Of a stretch of 6,253 nt of DNA, positions 1-5,424 are shown piece after piece. Source of the DNA: Lachnospiraceae bacterium. GTDB taxonomy: Bacteria; Bacillota; Clostridia; Lachnospirales; Lachnospiraceae. The position numbers were made by a program, and so were the translations under genes. The notes under the pieces are model-generated. The model did no database searches, had not been told where the DNA came from, and was given only the letters and a program-made list of their open reading frames with translations. The stretch lies in NCBI GenBank assembly GCA_900751995.1, contig CAADTP010000042.1:1-6253 (forward strand), read 5' to 3'. How positions within the stretch are numbered: the stretch's first letter is position 1; each line of letters starts with the position of its first letter.

Positions 1-55
1 ATATATGTGTATCAAGCAGAGGGAACCGGCAAAGAACGTACTCAAAAAGTGGAAA
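1..55. other. Tail after the component-1-like stop; no gene start seen
   Basis: I see no ribosome binding site with a start codon for a following leftward gene, and no terminator hairpin. If the TGA at 56-58 is read through on the minus strand, the same frame stays open for the remaining 18 codons to the window edge. That is compatible with an interrupted component-1 gene, but 18 codons is too short to prove it. Confidence 0.4.
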
Positions 56-1045
56 TCAATTATAGATTTCTTTGTGAGTCCCAATGTGGTATTGCATGAC
101 GGCAAAGGATGCATCCGGACATACTTTACGGAAATCTTCTACCGCCTGCTCGGCTGTCCTTCGATATTCCTCTGTATCAAACTTCACTCCAAGTACTGAC
201 GCCAGTGCCTGATACTGATTCTGTATCTTATCTGTCTGATACAGCCGCCTGAGTTCAATGAACGGAATGTTTAATCTGTCATTAAAATCCTCTGCTGCGA
301 AGCGTGATTCCTGGTGAAGAACCAGGTTAAAATTCGCCTCCGACATCGTCTTGTATTCTTCAAAATCTCTGCATCTGGATATCTCATGGATCGCCTTGAT
401 TCCCGCACCATGAAGTAGTTCATACAGTTCACAGTCGTCCACAATCGGTGAAAAAAATCCCAGGAGATTGACCACATTTCCTTTCTTTTTTGCCGGTTCA
501 AGAAGGGAATATAAGGACTGTCTTACATGTACCATCGGCGGTTTTCTTCCCTCTCTGGTCAGTGCATACATATAACACGGACGCACCGGAAGTCCTGCTT
601 TTTCCTCAGCCTTACGGCAGACACGCTCCATATCCGTACCGAGAAGCGCATCCACACAGGTGATACAGATCATCACAACGGAGGGCTTCTTCTCAAGGCC
701 TTCGCAGATTTCTGCTACTGCTTTGGGGATCTTTTTGAGATGACGTCCTGTCACAATATCTGTCTCATCCATCATCAGATAAAAGAAACGGTTGTCATAT
801 TCACGCATGGAACTGATCAGTGATGTATTTCGCCCGCAGCAGCCCGGTGCCACGATCAGCATGATCGAATCTGGAACGGCAAGTCCGGCTCTCTTCACCC
901 CGAATCCTTCTGCTCCCGGAGAGTTGAAGGCAAGGGTTGCCGGAGAGCTGTAGATCAGGTGCATATTGGATTTAAACTGATCCGGGATATTGTCTTTTCC
1001 ACGCTCATTCAGTTCTTTTACGGTACAATAATAGGCTCTGCTCAT
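56..1045 (-). CDS. Nitrogenase component 1-like protein, short, possibly truncated
   Basis: Recognised as a member of the NifD/NifK/BchN/CfbD superfamily (oxidoreductase/nitrogenase component 1), which receives electrons from a NifH-like protein. Visible marks are VAPGCCGRN (65-73), matching the second P-cluster cysteine region; MICITCVDALLGTD (125-138), matching the third cysteine region; VVNLLGFFSP (191-200), matching the 'NxxG' start of the second Rossmann domain; and NLVLHQES (240-247). No cysteine stands where the first P-cluster ligand should be (around residue 42, NSPG). In my recalled alignment the FeMo-cofactor cysteine of NifD (Cys275) is His244. The ATG overlaps the NifH-like stop (ATGA), and GAGGA (1052-1056) lies six bases upstream. 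At 329 residues it is much shorter than family members (about 400-500) and stops where the third Rossmann domain should continue. It may be a compact variant, a premature stop, or a pseudogene. Substrate and cofactor are unknown. Confidence 0.8.
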   Translation of the reverse strand: MSRAYYCTVKELNERGKDNIPDQFKSNMHLIYSSPATLAFNSPGAEGFGVKRAGLAVPDSIMLIVAPGCCGRNTSLISSMREYDNRFFYLMMDETDIVTGRHLKKIPKAVAEICEGLEKKPSVVMICITCVDALLGTDMERVCRKAEEKAGLPVRPCYMYALTREGRKPPMVHVRQSLYSLLEPAKKKGNVVNLLGFFSPIVDDCELYELLHGAGIKAIHEISRCRDFEEYKTMSEANFNLVLHQESRFAAEDFNDRLNIPFIELRRLYQTDKIQNQYQALASVLGVKFDTEEYRRTAEQAVEDFRKVCPDASFAVMQYHIGTHKEIYN

Positions 1046-1803
1046 TCTTCTTCCTCAGCTTTCAAAAGCATTTCTGCCAGGTCAAAAAATCTCCTGCTGA
1101 TCTCGGACTCTGAATCTCCCTCGATCACTGTTTTGCCCTGGTCTTCCCAGCGGATGATCTCGTCGCTTCTCGGTATCTCCCCTACGATCGGGATGCCGGC
1201 CTTCTCAGCAAATGCCTGTACTTTTTCTGTTTCATTTTCTACATTTCGATGATTCAGTACGATACCGAAAATCCTTGCATAGCTTCTGTCTTCAAAGTTC
1301 CGCACCGCGCTGGAAATGTTGTTTGCCGCATACAGGGCCATCTTTTCTCCCGATGTCACAATCAGGACTTTTTCTGCATAGCCCTCACGAATCGGAGCTG
1401 CAAATCCACCGCAGACCACATCTCCCAGCACGTCGTAGAGTACGACATCCGGCTTATATGTTTCAAATAACCGCAGGTCCTCTAACAACTGAAAGGTTGC
1501 TATGATGCCTCTTCCGGCACAGCCAAGTCCGGGAGTCGGACCTCCTGTCTCGATACAGAGAACACCGCCGAATCCCTCTCTGGAAATGTCCTCCAGTGTC
1601 TCCGGTTCCTCATCTTCTTCCCGCATATAATTCATTACCGGGCGAAGCGGTTCTCCGCCAAGCAGGTTTATCGTGGAATCTGCCTTCGGGTCACAGCCGA
1701 TCTGGATAACCTTCTTGCCCATGGACGCAAAAGCCGCCGCCAGGTTGGAAGTCACCGTTGATTTTCCGATACCGCCCTTTCCGTAGATTGCTACTTTCAG
1801 CAT
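1042..1803 (-). CDS. NifH-like iron protein (nitrogenase-type ATP-dependent reductase)
   Basis: The family works as a homodimer with one [4Fe-4S] cluster between subunits. It uses MgATP hydrolysis to deliver low-potential electrons to a component-1 partner. The 253-residue product keeps all key elements: P-loop GKGGIGKS (8-15) with the signature Lys; GCDPKADST (36-44); the cluster cysteine in GLGCAGRG (Cys95), with Arg98 at the position that is ADP-ribosylated in some NifH; and DVLGDVVCGGF (124-134), with the second cluster cysteine Cys131 and the switch II aspartate. These correspond to Cys97 and Cys132 of Azotobacter NifH. It is shorter than typical NifH (about 275-295), with an acidic C-terminus (AEEEE). 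The ATGA overlap with the next gene indicates translational coupling to its probable partner. ChlL/BchL, CfbC and true NifH are relatives. The partner argues against true nitrogen fixation, and the physiological substrate is unknown. Confidence 0.93.
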   Translation of the reverse strand: MLKVAIYGKGGIGKSTVTSNLAAAFASMGKKVIQIGCDPKADSTINLLGGEPLRPVMNYMREEDEEPETLEDISREGFGGVLCIETGGPTPGLGCAGRGIIATFQLLEDLRLFETYKPDVVLYDVLGDVVCGGFAAPIREGYAEKVLIVTSGEKMALYAANNISSAVRNFEDRSYARIFGIVLNHRNVENETEKVQAFAEKAGIPIVGEIPRSDEIIRWEDQGKTVIEGDSESEISRRFFDLAEMLLKAEEEE

Positions 1804-1810
1804 TTGTAAA

Positions 1811-1819
1811 CTCCTCCCC
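1811..1819 (-). promoter_or_regulatory. Ribosome binding site that fixes the NifH-like start
   Basis: GGGGAGGAG on the minus strand (1819-1811) lies seven bases before the ATG at 1803-1801. Another in-frame ATG at 1821-1819 would place this site inside the coding region and add six residues (MGRSLQ) that NifH proteins lack. The downstream ATG, giving MLKVAIYGKGG, is therefore the real start. Confidence 0.88.
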
Positions 1820-1864
1820 ATATGTCAAAACAGCCTCTGAATATTGGCCGCTCGAATTGTGTGT

Positions 1865-1893
1865 ATTATCTTTTATAACAATCCCGCAAACAA
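1865..1893 (-). promoter_or_regulatory. Weak candidate promoter for the nitrogenase-like pair
   Basis: On the minus strand, TTGTTT (1893-1888, three of six matches) precedes GATAAT (1870-1865, five of six matches) with a 17-base spacer. The -35 box falls in the last codons of cls and the -10 just past its stop. It would give a leader of about 55 bases before the NifH-like start. The -35 match is poor. Read-through from cls is an equal possibility, because I see no convincing hairpin and T-run in the 69-base gap. Confidence 0.25.
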
Positions 1894-3432
1894 CCGCATG
1901 AACAGCTGTCCCAGGCGCAGATATGCACTGCGTCCCACGCGGTATTTCTCAGTGACCTCACGACACTCTTTCATCGTCGCCTCCAGGTCATTCCGGATAT
2001 CCAGAACCGCATCACAGTCTGTCATAAAGCATCCGTTTTCAAAGTGGTGATACAGGCTTCGATAATCCAGATTGATGGTTCCGCAGGTCGCCATACAGTC
2101 ATCTGCAACGCTCATCTTGGCGTGACAGAATCCCGGTGTCCATTCATAAATACGGACTCCGTCCTTGACCAGTCCGTGATAGAAGGATCGTGTTATATTG
2201 TAGATCTGTTTTTTGTCCGGAATACCCGGAGTAATGATCCTGACGTCTACGCCACGCTTGGCTGCAAGTGTCAGCGCATGTGTCATTTCATCCGTAATGA
2301 TCAGGTACGGTGTCATGAACCAGCAGTATTTTTCCGCCTTATTCACCATGCTGATATAAACTTCCTCTCCCACCTGTTCGTTGTCCAGAGGACTGTCGGC
2401 ATATGGCTGTATAAATCCAGTCTGCTGTGCTTCATATGGATATTTCGGAAGAAATTGTTCAAAATCCGTATCATTTTCATCTTTGTCACTGACTGCATTC
2501 CACATCTCAAGAAAGATCACTGTCAGGGAACGTACCGCATCACCCTCCAGACGGATACCCGTATCCTTCCACTGTCCGTAAGGGTGTGTCAGATTGAAAT
2601 ACTCATTTGCAAGGTTATATCCGCCTGTAAATCCGACTTTGCCGTCGATCACGGTGATCTTTCGGTGGTCACGGTTGTTCAGAAACAGATTCAGACCTGG
2701 CATAAACGGGTTAAACACACGACAGCGGATTCCGACTGCTTCCATCTTTTTTGTAAAGTCTGTATTGATAAAGCCAATCGAGCCCATATCGTCATAGAAT
2801 ACCCTGACCTCCACGCCGGCCTTTACCCGGTCTTCCAGCACTTGCTGGATCCGGTGCCAGGCCTCGGCATCCTCAATTGCATGGTATTCCATAAAAATAA
2901 ACTGCTCTGCTTTTGCCAGATCCTGAAGCTGCGCTTCCAGTCCCTTTGCCGCCTCATCAAAATAGGTCACATCTGTATTCTGATACACCGGATACGCAGC
3001 ATTTCTGTGGATATAGGAAGAAATATTTCCGGCTTTTGGAATTTTCTGCTGAAGTTTTTCCTGAATCTTTCTGTTCTCCGGGAGCAGCGGCAAAAGCTGT
3101 TCGTCGATTTTCTGATAACGCCTCCTCATCTTTTCGGTACCACCGTTCAGACCGACCAGAAGATACAGTCCAAGTCCCATGATCGGGAACATGAGGATCA
3201 GAAGGATCCAGGGAACTTTGATCGTCGAGGTAACCGGTGATGCATACATATTCAAAATAACGATCACGCCCACAACTCTCGTGAGAAGATTGACTGCCTC
3301 TGCATATCTGTTGAGTTTTGTAAACATTAAAATAATAAATATTACTTCCAGCAGGATACATATCACCGAAAAAACAAGCCTGGTGACTCCATTCTTCGTC
3401 TTTGCCCTGCCTTCTACCGTAGTAGATTTCAT
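1873..3432 (-). CDS. cls: Cardiolipin synthase, phospholipase D family
   Basis: The enzyme condenses two phosphatidylglycerol molecules into cardiolipin plus glycerol at the cytoplasmic membrane. The 519-residue product has three N-terminal hydrophobic segments (about 17-38, 49-64 and 73-95), the usual membrane anchor region of bacterial Cls. These are followed by a basic linker and two phospholipase D domains. The first HKD motif is HRKITVID (His256, Lys258, Asp263), followed by GKVGFTGGYN. The second is HAKMSVAD (His437, Lys439, Asp444), followed by GTINLDYRSL. Both catalytic motifs are intact, so it should be active. The phrase MEYHAIEDAEAWHRI (181-195) is close to the IEYYI-type stretch of the family. 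The ATG at 3432 has AAGGAG (3442-3447) nine bases upstream. The gene lies between the atp terminator and the nitrogenase-like pair and probably has its own promoter. A bifunctional or other PLD transferase is possible but less likely given the membrane segments and length. Confidence 0.93.
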   Translation of the reverse strand: MKSTTVEGRAKTKNGVTRLVFSVICILLEVIFIILMFTKLNRYAEAVNLLTRVVGVIVILNMYASPVTSTIKVPWILLILMFPIMGLGLYLLVGLNGGTEKMRRRYQKIDEQLLPLLPENRKIQEKLQQKIPKAGNISSYIHRNAAYPVYQNTDVTYFDEAAKGLEAQLQDLAKAEQFIFMEYHAIEDAEAWHRIQQVLEDRVKAGVEVRVFYDDMGSIGFINTDFTKKMEAVGIRCRVFNPFMPGLNLFLNNRDHRKITVIDGKVGFTGGYNLANEYFNLTHPYGQWKDTGIRLEGDAVRSLTVIFLEMWNAVSDKDENDTDFEQFLPKYPYEAQQTGFIQPYADSPLDNEQVGEEVYISMVNKAEKYCWFMTPYLIITDEMTHALTLAAKRGVDVRIITPGIPDKKQIYNITRSFYHGLVKDGVRIYEWTPGFCHAKMSVADDCMATCGTINLDYRSLYHHFENGCFMTDCDAVLDIRNDLEATMKECREVTEKYRVGRSAYLRLGQLFMRLFAGLL

Positions 3433-3475
3433 AAAATCCCACTCCTTCTTTCCTGCGGCCAGATTGAACCTGCAG

Positions 3476-3497
3476 TATGATAGTGAAACACATCATA
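3476..3497. repeat. Inverted repeat over the cls promoter -10 box
   Basis: On the plus strand, TATGAT-A-GTG-AAA-CAC-ATCATA forms arms of nine bases around a three-base centre, with one extra A in the left arm. The right arm contains the whole -10 hexamer of the putative cls promoter, and the left arm lies in the first transcribed bases. That is where a repressor operator would be expected, but a small hairpin at the 5' end of the cls mRNA is an alternative. No known regulator site is recognised. Confidence 0.4.
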
Positions 3498-3520
3498 GCA
3501 CTTTATGTCGAATCCGTAAA
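3492..3520 (-). promoter_or_regulatory. Probable sigma-A type promoter of cls
   Basis: On the minus strand, TTTACG (3520-3515, four of six matches to TTGACA) is followed by a 17-base spacer and TATGAT (3497-3492, five of six matches to TATAAT). The bases TGC stand directly before the -10 box, giving an extended -10 element, which compensates for the weaker -35. It lies just after the atp terminator. It would give a leader of roughly 50 bases before the cls ATG at 3432. The call rests on motif and position only. Confidence 0.6.
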
Positions 3521-3543
3521 TACATCTTTTGCACTGTAGATTT

Positions 3544-3577
3544 AAAAAAGGAGCGATGCTCCTATCAACATCGCTCC
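3544..3577 (-). terminator. Rho-independent terminator of the ATP synthase operon
   Basis: Read on the minus strand, a perfect 9-bp stem GGAGCGATG / CATCGCTCC (arms 3569-3577 and 3550-3558) with a 10-base loop is followed directly by six T residues (3549-3544). It begins six bases past the atpC stop codon. The T run lies only on the minus-strand side, so it terminates leftward transcription and separates the atp operon from cls. A second, overlapping hairpin, AGGAGC-ATC-GCTCCT, can form with the same 3' arm. Confidence 0.93.
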
Positions 3578-3583
3578 CTGTAA

Positions 3584-3985
3584 TTACTCTTTTACACTCA
3601 GACGCACCAGTGCTCTCTGAAGCTTGGCAGATGCCATCTTGTATTCCTGGTCGGTGAGACCGCCCTTGGCGATCATCTCCTCGGCCCGTTTTCTGGCTGC
3701 CTGTGCACGTTCCTCATTGATATCTTCTTTCCACTCCCAGGTGGTTGCAAGAAGACGACAGGTCCCGTTCATCACAGAAAGCATCCCGCCGATGCAGGCT
3801 GCAGTCCGTCTGGTTCCGTCCTCCATGACTACGCTGGCTTCGCCCATGCCAAGAGCAGTACAGAAGTTGCAGTGTCTTGCAAGAATGGCGATATCTCCGC
3901 CGATGCTTCTGCAGACCACCCGCTCCACATTGCCCTCAAAAAGCAGTCCGTCCGGTGTTCCGATCCGTAAAGGGAAGGTACTCAT
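3584..3985 (-). CDS. atpC: ATP synthase F1 epsilon subunit
   Basis: Epsilon sits at the foot of the gamma shaft, links it to the c-ring, and in many bacteria restrains ATP hydrolysis. The 133-residue product is normal length. It shows the N-terminal beta-sandwich start FPLRIGTPDGLLFEG (4-18), the GGDIAILARH turn (29-38), the GGMLSVMNGTCRLLATT strand pair (66-82) and a C-terminal helical hairpin containing DINEERAQAARKRAEE (88-103). The order of this last block resembles the I-D-x-x-R-A nucleotide-contact motif. It is the last gene of the ATP synthase operon, 12 bases after atpD. Its strong site AAAGGAGGT (3991-3999) overlaps the TAA of atpD and lies six bases from the ATG. It has five cysteines (25, 39, 42, 64, 76), including an HCNFC stretch where the usual family pattern is PGHxPLV. 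That is uncommon for epsilon in general but may be normal in this lineage. Confidence 0.95.
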   Translation of the reverse strand: MSTFPLRIGTPDGLLFEGNVERVVCRSIGGDIAILARHCNFCTALGMGEASVVMEDGTRRTAACIGGMLSVMNGTCRLLATTWEWKEDINEERAQAARKRAEEMIAKGGLTDQEYKMASAKLQRALVRLSVKE

Positions 3986-3997
3986 AAGCCACCTCCT

Positions 3998-5392
3998 TTA
4001 CTGTTTCTTGGCTTTTTCAAATACTTCATCGATGGTTCCTGCAAACAGGAAGTAGCTCTCCGGGATGTCATCGCATTCGCCGTCAAGAATCATCCTGAAG
4101 CCTCTTAAGGTTTCCTTCAGAGGAACATATTTACCAGGCATACCTGTGAACTGCTCTGCTACAGAAAAGCTCTGTGACAGATATCTCTGAACTTTACGTG
4201 CACGGTTTACCGTACGCTTATCTTCCTCAGAAAGCTCATCCATACCCATGATGGCAATGATATCCTGAAGTTCTTTGTAACGCTGAAGCACACGCTGTAC
4301 AGATCTCGCGATCTCATAATGCTCTTTTCCGACAATCTCAGGCGAAAGGATACGGCTTGTGGAATCCAGCGGATCTACTGCCGGGTAGATACCCTGACTG
4401 GAGATCTCACGGGAAAGTACCGTCGTAGCATCCAGATGTGAGAATGTCGTTGCCGGAGCCGGGTCCGTAAGGTCATCGGCAGGCACATAAACAGCCTGTA
4501 CGGATGTGATGGAACCCTTTCTCGTGGATGTGATACGCTCCTGTAAATTACCCATTTCTGTTGCCAGTGTCGGCTGATATCCTACAGCTGACGGCATACG
4601 TCCGAGAAGTGCGGATACCTCAGAACCGGCCTGTGTGAAACGGAAAATATTGTCAATGAAAAGAAGCACATCCTGGTTCTTCTCATCACGGAAATATTCC
4701 GCCATGGTAAGACCGGAAAGACCGACTCTCATACGTGCTCCAGGCGGCTCATTCATCTGACCGTAAACCAGAGCAGTTTTGTCGATAACTCCACTTTCTT
4801 TCATTTCATTATAAAGGTCATTTCCCTCACGGGTACGCTCTCCAACACCTGTAAATACAGACAGACCACCGTGAGCAGTAGCTACATTGTGGATCAGCTC
4901 CATGATAAGAACTGTTTTTCCTACACCTGCACCACCGAACAGACCGATCTTACCCCCCTTTGCATATGGGCAGATCAGGTCAACGACCTTGATACCTGTC
5001 TCCAGGATCTCTGTTGCCGGCATCTGTTCTTCATAGGAAGGAGCCGGACGATGGATGGACCAGCGTTCCTTCGCCTCCGGAGCCGGCTGGTTATCTACCG
5101 GGTCTCCAAGAAGATTGAATACTCGTCCCAGGCAGGCATCTCCTACCGGAACTGTGATCGGGCCGCCGGTATCTACCGCCTTCGTGCCCCGGACAAGACC
5201 ATCGGTAGAGTTCATGGCAATACATCTTACGACATCATCACCAATCTGCTGCGCTACCTCGGCTGTCAGCTTTGCGCCGTCTGATTCTATTTCTATGGCA
5301 TTGAGAAGAGCCGGAAGTTCATCGTGCGCAAAGCGGATATCCAGAACCGGACCGATGACCTGTACTACTTCGCCAATGTGTTTTTCACTCAT
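3998..5392 (-). CDS. atpD: ATP synthase F1 beta subunit (catalytic)
   Basis: Beta carries the three catalytic nucleotide sites of F1 and makes or hydrolyses ATP on the cytoplasmic side of the membrane. The 464-residue product is full length for the family. Visible motifs in order are: the N-terminal beta barrel (about 1-75); the Walker A P-loop GGAGVGKT (153-160); GVGERTREGNDLY (182-194), with the catalytic glutamate in GER; Walker B LLFIDNIFRF (243-252); SALLGRMPSAVGYQPTLA (260-277); the catalytic-interface segment around SREISSQGIYPAVDPLDSTSR (327-347); and the DELSEED motif (385-391) that touches gamma. The start at 5392 has AGGAG (5402-5406) nine bases upstream. The stop at 3998-4000 is shared with the ribosome binding site of atpC, so the two genes are probably translationally linked. 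Nothing looks damaged. Ion specificity (H+ or Na+) cannot be read here because it depends on the c subunit, which is outside the window. Confidence 0.99.
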   Translation of the reverse strand: MSEKHIGEVVQVIGPVLDIRFAHDELPALLNAIEIESDGAKLTAEVAQQIGDDVVRCIAMNSTDGLVRGTKAVDTGGPITVPVGDACLGRVFNLLGDPVDNQPAPEAKERWSIHRPAPSYEEQMPATEILETGIKVVDLICPYAKGGKIGLFGGAGVGKTVLIMELIHNVATAHGGLSVFTGVGERTREGNDLYNEMKESGVIDKTALVYGQMNEPPGARMRVGLSGLTMAEYFRDEKNQDVLLFIDNIFRFTQAGSEVSALLGRMPSAVGYQPTLATEMGNLQERITSTRKGSITSVQAVYVPADDLTDPAPATTFSHLDATTVLSREISSQGIYPAVDPLDSTSRILSPEIVGKEHYEIARSVQRVLQRYKELQDIIAIMGMDELSEEDKRTVNRARKVQRYLSQSFSVAEQFTGMPGKYVPLKETLRGFRMILDGECDDIPESYFLFAGTIDEVFEKAKKQ

Positions 5393-5424
5393 GTTTTAAG
5401 TCTCCTATGCTAAATTAAGCCCCT

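Noticed and set aside
56..58. TGA as a selenocysteine codon in the component-1-like gene
   Set aside because: The aligned family position is not a redox cysteine, I see no stem-loop of the required kind in the 55 bases that follow, and the window ends too soon to test it. A plain stop is simpler.
1804..1821. Upstream in-frame ATG adding six residues to the NifH-like protein
   Set aside because: The strong GGGGAGGAG site would lie inside the coding region, while it is perfectly spaced for the ATG at 1803. NifH proteins begin close to the P-loop.
1782..1830. TTGACA on the minus strand just before the NifH-like start as a -35 box
   Set aside because: A matching -10 box would fall at or inside the start of the coding region, downstream of the ribosome binding site.
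1818..1860. Possible hairpin with AGCC/GGC arms between cls and the NifH-like gene as a terminator
   Set aside because: Only three or four pairs form and no T run follows, so it falls below the level expected by chance.
2044..3240. Long plus-strand open frame (398 codons) opposite cls
   Set aside because: It lies wholly antisense to a cls gene with both catalytic motifs intact. The translation has no recognisable domain and is rich in His, Cys and Arg, as expected for a shadow frame.
2957..3496. Minus-strand 179-codon frame overlapping the start of cls
   Set aside because: It is another reading frame of the cls N-terminal region, has low-complexity composition, and competes with a well-supported gene and ribosome binding site.
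3624..4055. Plus-strand 143-codon frame across the atpC/atpD junction
   Set aside because: It is antisense to two secure ATP synthase genes and has no domain of its own.
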